Source: Niabella aurantiaca DSM 17617 (GTDB taxonomy: Bacteria > Bacteroidota > Bacteroidia > Chitinophagales > Chitinophagaceae). From it: DNA of 64,000 nucleotides. Below are positions 9,042 through 17,360 of this stretch, one piece after another. The notes under the pieces were generated by a model, which saw only the letters and a list, made by a program, of their open reading frames with translations, had not been told where the DNA came from and did no database searches. Position 1 is the stretch's first letter. Each line of letters starts with the position of its first letter. The position numbers and the translations under genes are program-made. The stretch spans positions 297,131 to 361,130 of the forward strand of contig NZ_KB893645.1 of assembly GCF_000374125.1 (NCBI RefSeq). The letters run 5' to 3'.

Positions 9042-9626
9042 TCAAGAAGCCGCACTGGTATTGTTAAAATGGCTACGGATCCTGCTTAATGTTTCCGGGC
9101 TGATGCCGAGGTAGGAAGAGATCTGGCCAAGCGGTACCCGCTCAAGGATGTGTGGGGCCTCCCGGATCAGGTGCGCATAGCGTTCGGTAGCGGTCCGCAA
9201 CTGGGCATTCACGTAACGCTCTTCCAGGCGGATATAGTATTTTTCATAGATGATCCGCACCAGGCGCTCGATCTCGTGATGGGTGTTGAACAAACGGGTG
9301 AGCTGCTCTTTGGTAATGCCCCATAAAATGCTCCCCTCCAGCAACTGGATGTTTTCCACACTGGGCTGCTGCGTTATAAAACTGTAGAAGGAAGTAATGA
9401 AATTCTCCTCAAAGCCGAACCAGTTGGTGATCTCCTTCCCGTCCACGTGAATGTATCCCCGGAGTGCACCCTGCTGCAGGAAGTAAAGGTGCTTGCATAC
9501 CTTGCCTTCTGTAACCAGGTATTTGTTTTTGGCCAGGACCTGTTCTTCAAAATTTTCGGCAAGCGCTTCCCGGGCAGCCGGGCTTAGGGGGTAATATTGT
9601 TCGATATGATCAAAGAGAAGTTTCAT
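9042..9626 (-). CDS. Crp/Fnr-family regulator (Bacteroidota cyclic-nucleotide-binding type)
   Basis: 194 residues from MKLLFDHIEQYY; the frame is open upstream, but that part is not protein-like. Residues about 20-120 form a cNMP-binding-type beta barrel (YLVTEGKVCKHLYFLQQGALRGY). The C-terminus has a winged helix with IREAPHILERVPLGQISSYLGISPETLSRIR, quoted in parts: VPLGQISSYLG and SPETLSRIR. This subgroup is very common in Bacteroidota and often lacks the residues needed to bind cAMP. The target genes are unknown; the YiaA-type gene directly downstream is a candidate. Confidence 0.85.
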   Translation of the reverse strand: MKLLFDHIEQYYPLSPAAREALAENFEEQVLAKNKYLVTEGKVCKHLYFLQQGALRGYIHVDGKEITNWFGFEENFITSFYSFITQQPSVENIQLLEGSILWGITKEQLTRLFNTHHEIERLVRIIYEKYYIRLEERYVNAQLRTATERYAHLIREAPHILERVPLGQISSYLGISPETLSRIRSHFNNTSAAS

Positions 9627-9735
9627 GCGCTGCTGGGCTATAAATATAAGAAAGAACCGGCAGGCCATTGGTTTTCGGCCTTCAGTTTTTATAGCTATCA
9701 GCAATGTCTTACAGCCCGGACACAAGACACGGATA

Positions 9736-9775
9736 GCTCAAATCTCAATTCTCATCTCTGACGGCTGATCCCTGC
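9736..9775. repeat. Intergenic phrase repeat
   Basis: CTCAAATCTCAATTCTCATCTC followed by GGCTGATCCCTGCC. Two of the recurring word families (TCTCAA/TTCTCA and GGCTGAT) sit side by side between two minus-strand genes. Confidence 0.45.
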
Positions 9776-9799
9776 CGCTGCAGCAACATTAATGATGGG

Positions 9800-10186
9800 T
9801 TATGGATGAACCCACGCTTTATTCCATTGCTCCACTTCCTCCTTTGAGGCCGGTTCAATCTTAGCCACTTCTACAGGGCTTTTATTTTCTTTAAAGACCC
9901 AGGCACGCACCGGGGTGTTGGTTTGCTCTGCTTGTTTTAACAGCACATAATACCCGCCGCTGCCTTTCAGTCTTAGATCAAGGTAATACAGGGAAGCGGA
10001 AGGATATAGCGCCATTGATACCGAATCGTTCTTCAGATGCAATGCGCCCGGCATCAGGAGCCCCTGGTATTGGGTAGGCACATTGTTTTTGGTAAGTGTT
10101 TCTCTTGAGGGATGGCTCTTTTTGTTGCAGGCCATCAGGGTGCAGCAAAAAGCAATGACAAGGACCGGCAGGTATGCTTTTTTCAT
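9800..10186 (-). CDS. Small lipoprotein, unknown function
   Basis: 128 residues. The signal peptide ends in a lipobox, LMAC (Cys20), so the mature protein is probably anchored to a membrane. The rest has alternating beta-type segments (SMALYPSASLYYLDLRLKG, YYVLLKQAEQ, RAWVFKENK) and could form a compact beta domain. I do not recognise a family. It stands alone between a regulator and the HipA-like gene on the other strand. Confidence 0.6.
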   Translation of the reverse strand: MKKAYLPVLVIAFCCTLMACNKKSHPSRETLTKNNVPTQYQGLLMPGALHLKNDSVSMALYPSASLYYLDLRLKGSGGYYVLLKQAEQTNTPVRAWVFKENKSPVEVAKIEPASKEEVEQWNKAWVHP

Positions 10187-10441
10187 AATTTATAGATGCG
10201 TGCTTTTAGTAGTATAACGCGGTGCAGGATCCGGGCGCAACAGTTCAGCAAAGATATTCCAGGTCGATTTGCTGAAACGCAGTATGAATAAACGGGCGCC
10301 TTTGCGCAGGTTGGCACCGGCCCGGATCGCCCGGCGGCCATCTGCAACGGTTTGAACCCGGAAGCAGCGCTGAACTATGTGCTGCTGTTCTCAAACGTAT
10401 GGAAGAGATTGCCTACATTTGGATCCAAATTGAATAAGGAT

Positions 10442-11227
10442 ATGTCCGAGATCCGTTCGGTAAAAGTTACCCGGTATATAACCCCGTTAAGAGAGGGTGG
10501 GTCGCTGCCTGCGATAGCGGAGGCAGATGATGGCTTTTTATATGTGTTAAAGTTCAGAGGGGCCGGGCAGGGTATAAAGGCGCTGGTGGCCGAGTTCATC
10601 GGCGGGGAGGTGGCGCGTGCGCTGCAGCTGAAAGTGCCGGAGCTGGTATTTGCATATCTGGATGAAGCCTTTGGGCGTACGGAGGGGGATGAAGAGATCC
10701 AGGATCTGCTGAAAGCCAGCCAGGGATGGAACCTGGGTTTACATTACCTGAGTGGTTCGGTTACGTTTGATCCGGCGGTTACAGAAGCAGACCCGCTGCT
10801 GGCGTCTAAAATTGTATGGCTGGACGCCTTCCTCACCAATATGGACCGTACGGTACGGAATACGAACATGCTGCTATGGCACCGGGAGCTCTGGCTGATC
10901 GATCATGGCGCCTGCCTCTATTTTCATCACAACTGGGAAAGCTGGCCGGCACAGATGAAGAGCACCTTCCCATTGATAAAAGATCATGTCTTATTAAAAA
11001 GTGCTTCCATGCTGGAAGAGGCGGATGCATTTTGTAAAAATATACTGACCGATCAGCTGCTGCATGAGATGGTGAACCGGGTACCCATGGAATGGCTGAT
11101 GTATGAAGAAACGCTGGGCGATCCGGAAGCGGCGCGCGAAGTGTACCGGCAGTTCCTCTCCTGGCGTTTAAAAAATTCTTCCACCTTCTTAAAAACGGCA
11201 CTGGATGCAAGAGCTGCTGGTATATGA
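10442..11227 (+). CDS. HipA-like kinase (HipA_2 type)
   Basis: 261 residues from MSEIRSVKVTRY. An upstream in-frame ATG at 10352 is rejected because TACATTTG (10414-10421), a plausible -7 box, lies in between. It shows a glycine-rich N-lobe (REGGSLPAIAEADDGFLYVLKF, with the ATP-binding lysine probably in VLKF). The catalytic loop is DAFLTNMDRTVRNTNML and the metal-binding aspartate lies in LWLIDHGACLYFH, both as in HipA-type protein kinases. It lacks the N-terminal HipA domain and is shorter than toxin HipA (about 440 residues). The next gene (DUF3037) overlaps it by 23 bases, a pairing seen in many bacteria; the biological role of the pair is not known to me. Confidence 0.8.
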   Translation: MSEIRSVKVTRYITPLREGGSLPAIAEADDGFLYVLKFRGAGQGIKALVAEFIGGEVARALQLKVPELVFAYLDEAFGRTEGDEEIQDLLKASQGWNLGLHYLSGSVTFDPAVTEADPLLASKIVWLDAFLTNMDRTVRNTNMLLWHRELWLIDHGACLYFHHNWESWPAQMKSTFPLIKDHVLLKSASMLEEADAFCKNILTDQLLHEMVNRVPMEWLMYEETLGDPEAAREVYRQFLSWRLKNSSTFLKTALDARAAGI

Positions 11228-11591
11228 GTATGCGGTGATCCGCGTGGTGCCCCGCGTGGAACGCGAAGAATTCATCAACGTGGGGGTGATCGTTTTTTGT
11301 AAAAAAACGCGCTTTCTGGAAACGGCGGTTTCCCTGGATCTGAAAAAACTGAAGTGCCTGAATCCCGAAGCGGATGCGGAAGGCATCAGGGACAACCTGC
11401 GGGCATTTTGCGAGATCGCTGCCGGCGAGCGTCGTTCAAGATCGGGGATCGCCCTCCTGGATGCAGCTTCGCGTTTCCGTTGGCTGACGGCCACCCGGAG
11501 CACGCTCATTCAATGTTCAAAAGTACACCCCGGTATGGCAGAAACAACAAATGAGCTGGCGAAGCAATTGCTCGAAAAGTTTGTTTTATGA
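11205..11591 (+). CDS. DUF3037 protein, partner of the HipA-like kinase
   Basis: 128 residues. It starts inside the kinase gene (23-base overlap), so translation is probably coupled. The N-terminus reads YEYAVIRVVPRVEREEFINVGVIVFC, quoted in parts: YEYAVIRVVPRV and EEFINVGVIVFC. This is the hallmark of DUF3037. A second conserved region is FRWLTATRSTLIQCSKVHPG. The function is unknown. The fixed pairing suggests that it is a substrate, inhibitor or adaptor of the kinase (inference). Confidence 0.82.
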   Translation: MQELLVYEYAVIRVVPRVEREEFINVGVIVFCKKTRFLETAVSLDLKKLKCLNPEADAEGIRDNLRAFCEIAAGERRSRSGIALLDAASRFRWLTATRSTLIQCSKVHPGMAETTNELAKQLLEKFVL

Positions 11592-11701
11592 TCTGCTGTG
11601 CCCTCGCTTCCTCCGGGGAGAATGCATGGATTTTTAGCCCTGGGAGCGCAGATTTATTGCGACCCTGCGGGTGGTATTTTTGAAAAATTGAAAGGATGTT
11701 T

Positions 11702-12088
11702 ATGAAAATGGTACAACTACGGGCCGGGAGCTTTCCGGCGAAGATGGGGCTTTGCCTGCTTTTTCTTGCGGCCGTGTTTTATGCATTCAGGAACGCCACC
11801 TACAAGATTGCCATCTGTCATATTCCGCCCGCCAACGGCTGGCATGGCAACCTGGAGATCACAAAAAAATGGGTGCCCATCCTCAATGAGGCCATCCAGG
11901 TAATGCTGAGCGCACACGAGCACCGGCACAGGATCCAGCAGGCTTCGGAAGCCATCCGGTTTCCGGTAATTGTGAACTCCAATAATAACATTATCAGGGC
12001 GGGTGTTACTGATACGGAGGCTCGTTTCCGCATTTTTGACCTGGGGGGCAAATTGGTGGATGAGTTGCGTATTGTGCCGTCAAAATAG
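11702..12088 (+). CDS. Membrane-anchored small protein with an ICHIPP motif
   Basis: About 128 residues. ATGs occur at 11696, 11702 and 11708; 11702 is chosen because GAAAGG lies six bases before it. One hydrophobic segment (GLCLLFLAAVFYAF) near the N-terminus is a signal anchor or signal peptide. It is followed by YKIAICHIPPANGW and later VMLSAHEHRHRI, which together resemble the ICHIPPGNP...AHLAHGD motif found in many secreted Bacteroidota proteins. Its His and Cys residues suggest metal or redox chemistry. The tail FRIFDLGGKLVDELRI resembles a beta-rich sorting-like strand pair, but that is weak. TATTTTTG at 11675-11682 could be its -7 box. Confidence 0.6.
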   Translation: MKMVQLRAGSFPAKMGLCLLFLAAVFYAFRNATYKIAICHIPPANGWHGNLEITKKWVPILNEAIQVMLSAHEHRHRIQQASEAIRFPVIVNSNNNIIRAGVTDTEARFRIFDLGGKLVDELRIVPSK

Positions 12089-12124
12089 GCGTTCAGGCGT
12101 TCGTAATGATATCGTTACCGGAAT

Positions 12125-12160
12125 AAAAAAGCGGAGCATCTATTTTGTGCTCCGCTTTTT
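12125..12160. terminator. Bidirectional intrinsic terminator
   Basis: Stem GCGGAGCA (12131-12138) / TGCTCCGC (12148-12155) with A6 before and T5 after. It lies between two convergent genes and would work on both strands (htpG on minus). Confidence 0.88.
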
Positions 12161-12181
12161 ATTTTATAAAATGCAGTTTCC

Positions 12182-14071
12182 CTAAATCATCTTCACGCTT
12201 CTTTCTACAAAGGAAGTAAGATCGGCTCCGGTGAGCATTCCCTGCGCCAGGAGTGCCAGGTCAAAAGCCTGCCTTGCCAGGGCCTGCCTTGCATCAGCGT
12301 TGGTCTCTGCCAGGATCCTTGTGGCCAGCGGATGGTTGGCATTAATGGCCACTTTATACTTGTCGGGCATAGCCCCGTAAAAGTTCATGCCGCCACCGCC
12401 CATGGCTGCCATATCCTTCATGCGGCGCATAAATTCATCCATGGTCACTGTTACCGGCATGGCCTCCGCAGAAAGGGTTTCCACGCTTACGTCCATGCCC
12501 GGTTTGGTAATGGCTTTTTCAAAGACCTCTTTGATCTCTTTGCTCTGGTCTTCAGACAGGTTGCTGGTGATCTCCTCGCCTTTGTCGATCAGCTTTTCCA
12601 GCACATCGGCATCCACCCGTTTGATCTGGGTCTTTTCAAGGTCCCTTTCAAGATGACTGATAAAGTGATTGTCCAACGGACTGTCCATCAGCAGTACGTC
12701 GTATCCCTTTTTATTTGCAGCCTGTATATAGCCGTCCTGCTTTTCCGCATTCGGGGTATATAGATACACCAGGTTATCGTCCTTGTCCTTTTGTGCGGGG
12801 GTTACCGTGTCTTTATATTCATTGAGTGTATAAAGTCCTTTTTGGGTATTGCCCAGCAGTACAAAATCTTTGGCACGTTCCCAGAATTTAGGTTCGCTGA
12901 TGGCGCCGTATTTTACAAACACGCCGATATCGTTCCATTTTTCTTCGTAGCTTTTACGATCGTTCTTAAACAGCTCCGCCAGCTTATCGGCCACTTTTTT
13001 GGTGATGTAGGTATTGATCTTTTTTACATTGCCATCGGACTGCAGAAAGGAGCGGGATACATTCAGCGGGATATCCGGTGAATCGATCACCCCGTGCAAG
13101 AGCATCAGGAATTCAGGAACAATATCCTTCACCTCGTCTGTAATGAATACCTGGCGGCTGTACAGCTTGATCTTATTGCGCTGTAGCTCGATGTCATTTT
13201 TGATCTTGGGGAAATACAATACACCGGTCAGGTTGAACGGGTAGTCCACATTCAGGTGGATCCAGAACAAAGGATCCTCGCTCATGGGGTACAGCTCCCT
13301 GTAAAAATTCAGGTAGTCCTCGTCTTTTAATTCACTGGGTGGTTTCGTCCAGATAGGTACACCGGTATTGATGATATTGGGTACCTCGACGTTTTTGTAT
13401 TTCGGTTTTCCTTCCTCGTCTTCACCATCGGGCTCACTTTCTGTTCTGGTGCCGAACTGAACCGGCACGGGAAGGAATTTCGCATATTTATTTAAAATAT
13501 TTTCAATGCGGTGATCTTCCAGGAACTCCTGGTTTTCATCATTGATATAAAGGATCACATCGGTACCCCGGGTTGTGCGGCTGCCCTCACTGATCTCAAA
13601 TTCGGTGCTGCCATCGCAGGACCATTTTGCGGGCTCGGCTCCGGGTTGAAAGCTCAGGGTCTGGATCTCCACCCGGTCAGCCACCATAAATGCCGAATAG
13701 AAACCCAATCCGAACCGGCCGATGATCTCGGAGGCATCTTTTGCTTCTTTGAACTTTTCCATGAACTCTTCAGCCCCGGAAAAAGCTATCTGGTTGATGT
13801 ATTTTTTGATCTCTTCCGCGGTCATTCCGATCCCGTTGTCTGAGATCGTGATGGTTTTTGCCTCTTTATCCAGAGTTACTTCCACCAGCGGTGTGCCGAT
13901 CTCACCGTTGAACTGACCCAGTGATGCCAGGCGCTTTGCTTTTTGAATGGCGTCTACGGCATTGGAAACCAGTTCGCGCAGAAAGATCTCATGGTCAGAA
14001 TAGAGGAATTTCTTAATAATGGGGAAAATGTTCTCCGTATGAATGGAAATGGAGCCTTTTTCTTGTATCAT
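12182..14071 (-). CDS. htpG: Hsp90-family chaperone HtpG
   Basis: 629 residues, the normal length for HtpG. It is an ATP-dependent cytoplasmic chaperone that acts as a dimer on late folding intermediates. The GHKL ATPase domain is at the N-terminus: LRELVSNAVDAIQK (catalytic Glu and Mg-binding Asn), SDNGIGMT, and GRFGLGFYSAFMVADR (lid/ATP loop). The middle domain includes SRSFLQSDGNVKKI, with the arginine that contacts ATP. The C-terminal third carries the dimerisation region. Start ATG at 14071. It stands alone with the bidirectional terminator 20 bases beyond its stop. Confidence 0.96.
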   Translation of the reverse strand: MIQEKGSISIHTENIFPIIKKFLYSDHEIFLRELVSNAVDAIQKAKRLASLGQFNGEIGTPLVEVTLDKEAKTITISDNGIGMTAEEIKKYINQIAFSGAEEFMEKFKEAKDASEIIGRFGLGFYSAFMVADRVEIQTLSFQPGAEPAKWSCDGSTEFEISEGSRTTRGTDVILYINDENQEFLEDHRIENILNKYAKFLPVPVQFGTRTESEPDGEDEEGKPKYKNVEVPNIINTGVPIWTKPPSELKDEDYLNFYRELYPMSEDPLFWIHLNVDYPFNLTGVLYFPKIKNDIELQRNKIKLYSRQVFITDEVKDIVPEFLMLLHGVIDSPDIPLNVSRSFLQSDGNVKKINTYITKKVADKLAELFKNDRKSYEEKWNDIGVFVKYGAISEPKFWERAKDFVLLGNTQKGLYTLNEYKDTVTPAQKDKDDNLVYLYTPNAEKQDGYIQAANKKGYDVLLMDSPLDNHFISHLERDLEKTQIKRVDADVLEKLIDKGEEITSNLSEDQSKEIKEVFEKAITKPGMDVSVETLSAEAMPVTVTMDEFMRRMKDMAAMGGGGMNFYGAMPDKYKVAINANHPLATRILAETNADARQALARQAFDLALLAQGMLTGADLTSFVERSVKMI

Positions 14072-14350
14072 AGTTTGTAGAAATTTTTACCTTCTACATC
14101 AAATGCGATACCACGGAGGTATTAAGGTCATTTTGTCAGGTTAGAGCAGGTTTCAGGTTTAGAAGGATCCTTTTCACTGGCCGCTGGCGGGTTGAATGTG
14201 GTTGATGTGACTGAGTATTGTTGAAAGGTTGATGTGCTGGCATTCAAATGATGGCTGATCACTGGCCACCGAGGGCCCTGGGCCGGCCGCGGCAGACAGG
14301 ATGTTAGCGGAATTTTGCAGATATGCAAACAATTTACTGCCCCCGGTCGC

Positions 14351-14535
14351 TGAAAGCTGTTATTTTGTTCCAGGTTGGATCCGGTTTCATACTCGCATAT
14401 CTGTTGCCCATTGCCATCACCGGTCCCTTAGTCACTGATTGGATGAAAACTGATAACTGTATTTTGCTCCGGAAGAACGACCATGGAATGATAGCGGGTC
14501 CTTCATTTCCATATCTTCAAATTCCTCAATTCCCA
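14351..14535. repeat. Left copy of an imperfect direct repeat (about 185 bases)
   Basis: Begins TGAAAGCTGTTATTTTGTTC and ends near TCAAATTCCTCAATTCCC. The same words in the same order recur at 17131-17347: TTATTTTGTTCCAGGTT, GATCCGGTTTCATAC, GCATAT, AACTGATAACTGTAT, GAACGACCATGGAA, GATAGCGGGTCC, ATTTCCATATCTTCAAATTC. The two copies flank the next gene. The surrounding 14072-14602 otherwise holds phrase-type words (GGTTGATGTG, GGCTGATCACTGGCC) and no gene. Confidence 0.75.
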
Positions 14536-14602
14536 TATTAACTTTACCTTATTTATTGAAGTGCCCCTCGGCAGTGAGGAGCAAAAACGATTATTTTGCA
14601 AC

Positions 14603-17044
14603 ATGAACGTCGTTTATCGCCTCATTACAACGGTCTTGCTGGCCACAGCGGTGATTCCCGGTTTTTCGCAACCCGGACCTGCGCATAACAGGATCTTACT
14701 CCCCAATGGCTGGTCGCTGACCCCGGCCGGAACCCAGCTGCCCCTGGGAGATCTTCCGCTGAACCTGGTGATCAGCAATAACCGGCGCCTGGCAGCGGTT
14801 ACCAATAATGGCCAGAGCACGCAGACGATCGACCTGGTGGACCTTGTAGCAAAGAAAAGATTGGACAGCATCGTGATCGCCAGATCCTGGTACGGGCTGG
14901 CTTTTAGCAGCAACGACCGCTACCTCTATGCCTCCGGCGGGCACGATAATGTGGTGAAACGGTATGCGATACAAAAGAACCGGCTGGCCTTAAAAGATTC
15001 GTTTGTACTGGGTGAGAAATGGCCCGACCGCATCGGCACCGCCGGTTTGGATGTGGATGATAAAACCAGCAACCAGCTGTATGTGGTTACCCGGGAAGAC
15101 AGCAGTCTGTATGTGTTTGACTTGGCCACCAAAAAAATAAAGAGCAAAACAAGCCTGGGATCGGAAGCGTATACCTGCAAGCTTTCTCCCGACCGGAAGC
15201 GGTTGTACATAAGCGTTTGGGGCGGGCGTAAACTGCTGGTATGGGATGTTGCCGCGGCAAAGATCACGGCCGCCATCGCCACCGGCGACCATCCCAATGA
15301 GATCTGTATCAGTAAAAACGGCCAGCTGCTTTATGTGGCCAATGCCAATGATAACTCCGTATCGGTGATCCATACGGGAACCAACAAGGTGATCGAAACC
15401 CTGAATGCGGCTCTTTATCCCAATGCGCCCAGCGGCTCAACCAGCAATGGTGTGGCGCTTTCAGCGGATGAAAAGACCCTTTATGTGGCCAATGCTGATA
15501 ACAATTGCCTGGCTGTATTTGATGTATCCGTCCCTTCAAAATCCGTCTCCAGGGGATTTATCCCCGTAGGCTGGTATCCTACCAATGTGAAAGTGGTCGG
15601 AAAGCAGGTGCTGGTTACCAATGGCAAGGGCATGTCTTCAATGGCCAACCCTTATGGTCCCAACCCGGTAAATAAAAAAGAAGTAGTGCTGCGGCATGCA
15701 GGCGACAGCAGCCGCCCGGCAAAAGTACAATACATCGCGGGGTTGTTTCATGGTACACTGAGCTTTATCAGCGCCCCCACGCCGCAGCAGCTGGCCGCCT
15801 ATTCACGGGCGGTTTATCAGAATACACCTTATTCAAAGGATAAAGAACTGCAGGTTCAGGGAGAAAAAGGGAACCCGGTGCCCATGCAGGTAGGAGCGCC
15901 TTCCCCCATCAAGTATGTATTTTACGTGATCAAGGAGAACCGCACCTATGACCAGGTGCTGGGTGATATCCGGCGAGGGAACGGCGACAGCGGCTTGTGC
16001 CTGTTTGGTGAAAGGATCACGCCGAACCAGCACAAAATTGTAAAGGACTTTGTGTTGCTTGATAATTTTTATGTAGATGCGGAAGTGAGTGCCGACGGGC
16101 ATAACTGGAGCATGGGAGCCTATGCTACCGACTACCTGGAAAAGACCTGGCCATCGAGCTACGGCAGCCGCGGGGGTACTTATGGCGGGGAAGGAGAACG
16201 TAAGATCGCCAACAACCGCGATGGCTTTATCTGGGATCATGCAGCCCGGCACAAGGTATCTTTCCGTACATACGGTGAATTTGTGGATAATGGTAAAGGG
16301 AAGCTGGATGTGCTCAACGGCCGTTTTGCCCCGGGATATACCGGTTATGACCTGAGCGTTGCCGACACAACCCGCTTCCGGCAATGGAAACATGATTTTG
16401 ATTCGCTGCTGGCCGCGGATGCGCTGCCGCAGTTAACGACCATCCGCTTTGGAAACGATCATACGGAAGGAATGCGGGCCGGCCGCAAAACGCCCTTTGC
16501 GCATGTGGCAGACAATGACCTGGCCGTGGGAATGTTTGTGGATTACATCAGCAAAAGTCCCATCTGGAAAGAGTGCGCCATCTTTATCCTGGAAGACGAT
16601 GCGCAAAACGGGCCGGATCATGTGGATGCGCACCGCAGTACTGCTTACGTGATCAGTCCGTATGTAAAGCGGCGGTCGGTAGACCATACGATGTATTCGA
16701 CCACCGGTATGCTGCGCACCATCGAGCTGATCCTGGGAATGCCACCCATGACACAATATGATGCCGCTGCAACGCCCATGTGGCGCTGCTTTACAGCTGC
16801 CCCCGATCTTACTGCATTTGATCATCTTCCGGCGAATGTAAACCTGTCTGAACGCAATCCTTCCAAAGGAAAGCTGGCCGCATGGAGCGAGCAATTTGAC
16901 TGGTCGAAAGAAGATGCGGTTCCCGACCTGGTATTTAACGATATCCTCTGGATGGGCATTAAGGGTACTCCGGCACCTTCCCCGGTGCGGGCTGCTTTCC
17001 TGAAATTCCCCGAGAAGAAAAAAGGGGATGACGATGATGATTAA
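14603..17044 (+). CDS. Secreted YncE-type beta-propeller / alkaline-phosphatase-like phosphoesterase fusion
   Basis: 813 residues from MNVVYRL; TTATTTTG, a near -7 box, ends exactly 4 bases before this ATG. A signal peptide ends near AVIPGFSQ. Residues about 25-400 are YVTN/YncE-like propeller repeats with recurring LYVANANDNSVSVI- and LYVANADNNCLAVF-type strands. From about 440, the FYVIKENRTYDQVLGD segment with the downstream NFYVDAEVSADGHNWSMG, FILEDDAQNGPDHVDAHR and YDAAATPMWRCF motifs matches the phosphoesterase family PF04185 (acid phosphatase/phospholipase C type). The enzyme probably hydrolyses a phosphoester outside the cytoplasm; the substrate is unknown. The last nine residues are Lys then Asp rich (GDDDDD). 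The gene lies between two repeat copies. Confidence 0.85.
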   Translation: MNVVYRLITTVLLATAVIPGFSQPGPAHNRILLPNGWSLTPAGTQLPLGDLPLNLVISNNRRLAAVTNNGQSTQTIDLVDLVAKKRLDSIVIARSWYGLAFSSNDRYLYASGGHDNVVKRYAIQKNRLALKDSFVLGEKWPDRIGTAGLDVDDKTSNQLYVVTREDSSLYVFDLATKKIKSKTSLGSEAYTCKLSPDRKRLYISVWGGRKLLVWDVAAAKITAAIATGDHPNEICISKNGQLLYVANANDNSVSVIHTGTNKVIETLNAALYPNAPSGSTSNGVALSADEKTLYVANADNNCLAVFDVSVPSKSVSRGFIPVGWYPTNVKVVGKQVLVTNGKGMSSMANPYGPNPVNKKEVVLRHAGDSSRPAKVQYIAGLFHGTLSFISAPTPQQLAAYSRAVYQNTPYSKDKELQVQGEKGNPVPMQVGAPSPIKYVFYVIKENRTYDQVLGDIRRGNGDSGLCLFGERITPNQHKIVKDFVLLDNFYVDAEVSADGHNWSMGAYATDYLEKTWPSSYGSRGGTYGGEGERKIANNRDGFIWDHAARHKVSFRTYGEFVDNGKGKLDVLNGRFAPGYTGYDLSVADTTRFRQWKHDFDSLLAADALPQLTTIRFGNDHTEGMRAGRKTPFAHVADNDLAVGMFVDYISKSPIWKECAIFILEDDAQNGPDHVDAHRSTAYVISPYVKRRSVDHTMYSTTGMLRTIELILGMPPMTQYDAAATPMWRCFTAAPDLTAFDHLPANVNLSERNPSKGKLAAWSEQFDWSKEDAVPDLVFNDILWMGIKGTPAPSPVRAAFLKFPEKKKGDDDDD

Positions 17045-17130
17045 GAATGCCTGGTCCCCTGCGGGAGACCTGCTAAGAAATTTTGCAGGTATATAAAACG
17101 GTTCATCGCTCGCGGGTTAGCGCTATCACC

Positions 17131-17347
17131 TGAAAACCGTTATTTTGTTCCAGGTTCAATGTACCACATTAGATCCGGTTTCATACGCATATGTCTATTG
17201 ACCATTGACTTTGCCATTTACCGGGCTCCCAGTCGCTGATCGGATAAGTTGAAAACTGACAGCTGTATGTTGTCCCGGAGGAACGACCATGGAAGGATAG
17301 CGGATCCCTGATTTCCACATCTTCAGATTTTCAAATTCCTGTTTCCC
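17131..17347. repeat. Right copy of the imperfect direct repeat
   Basis: Begins TGAAAACCGTTATTTTGTTC and ends near TTTTCAAATTCCTGTTTCCC. It matches the copy at 14351-14535 word by word with small insertions, for example AATGTACCACATTA after CCAGGTT. It lies in the gap 17045-17360, which holds no gene. Confidence 0.75.
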
Positions 17348-17360
17348 CTGCATGCGGAGG

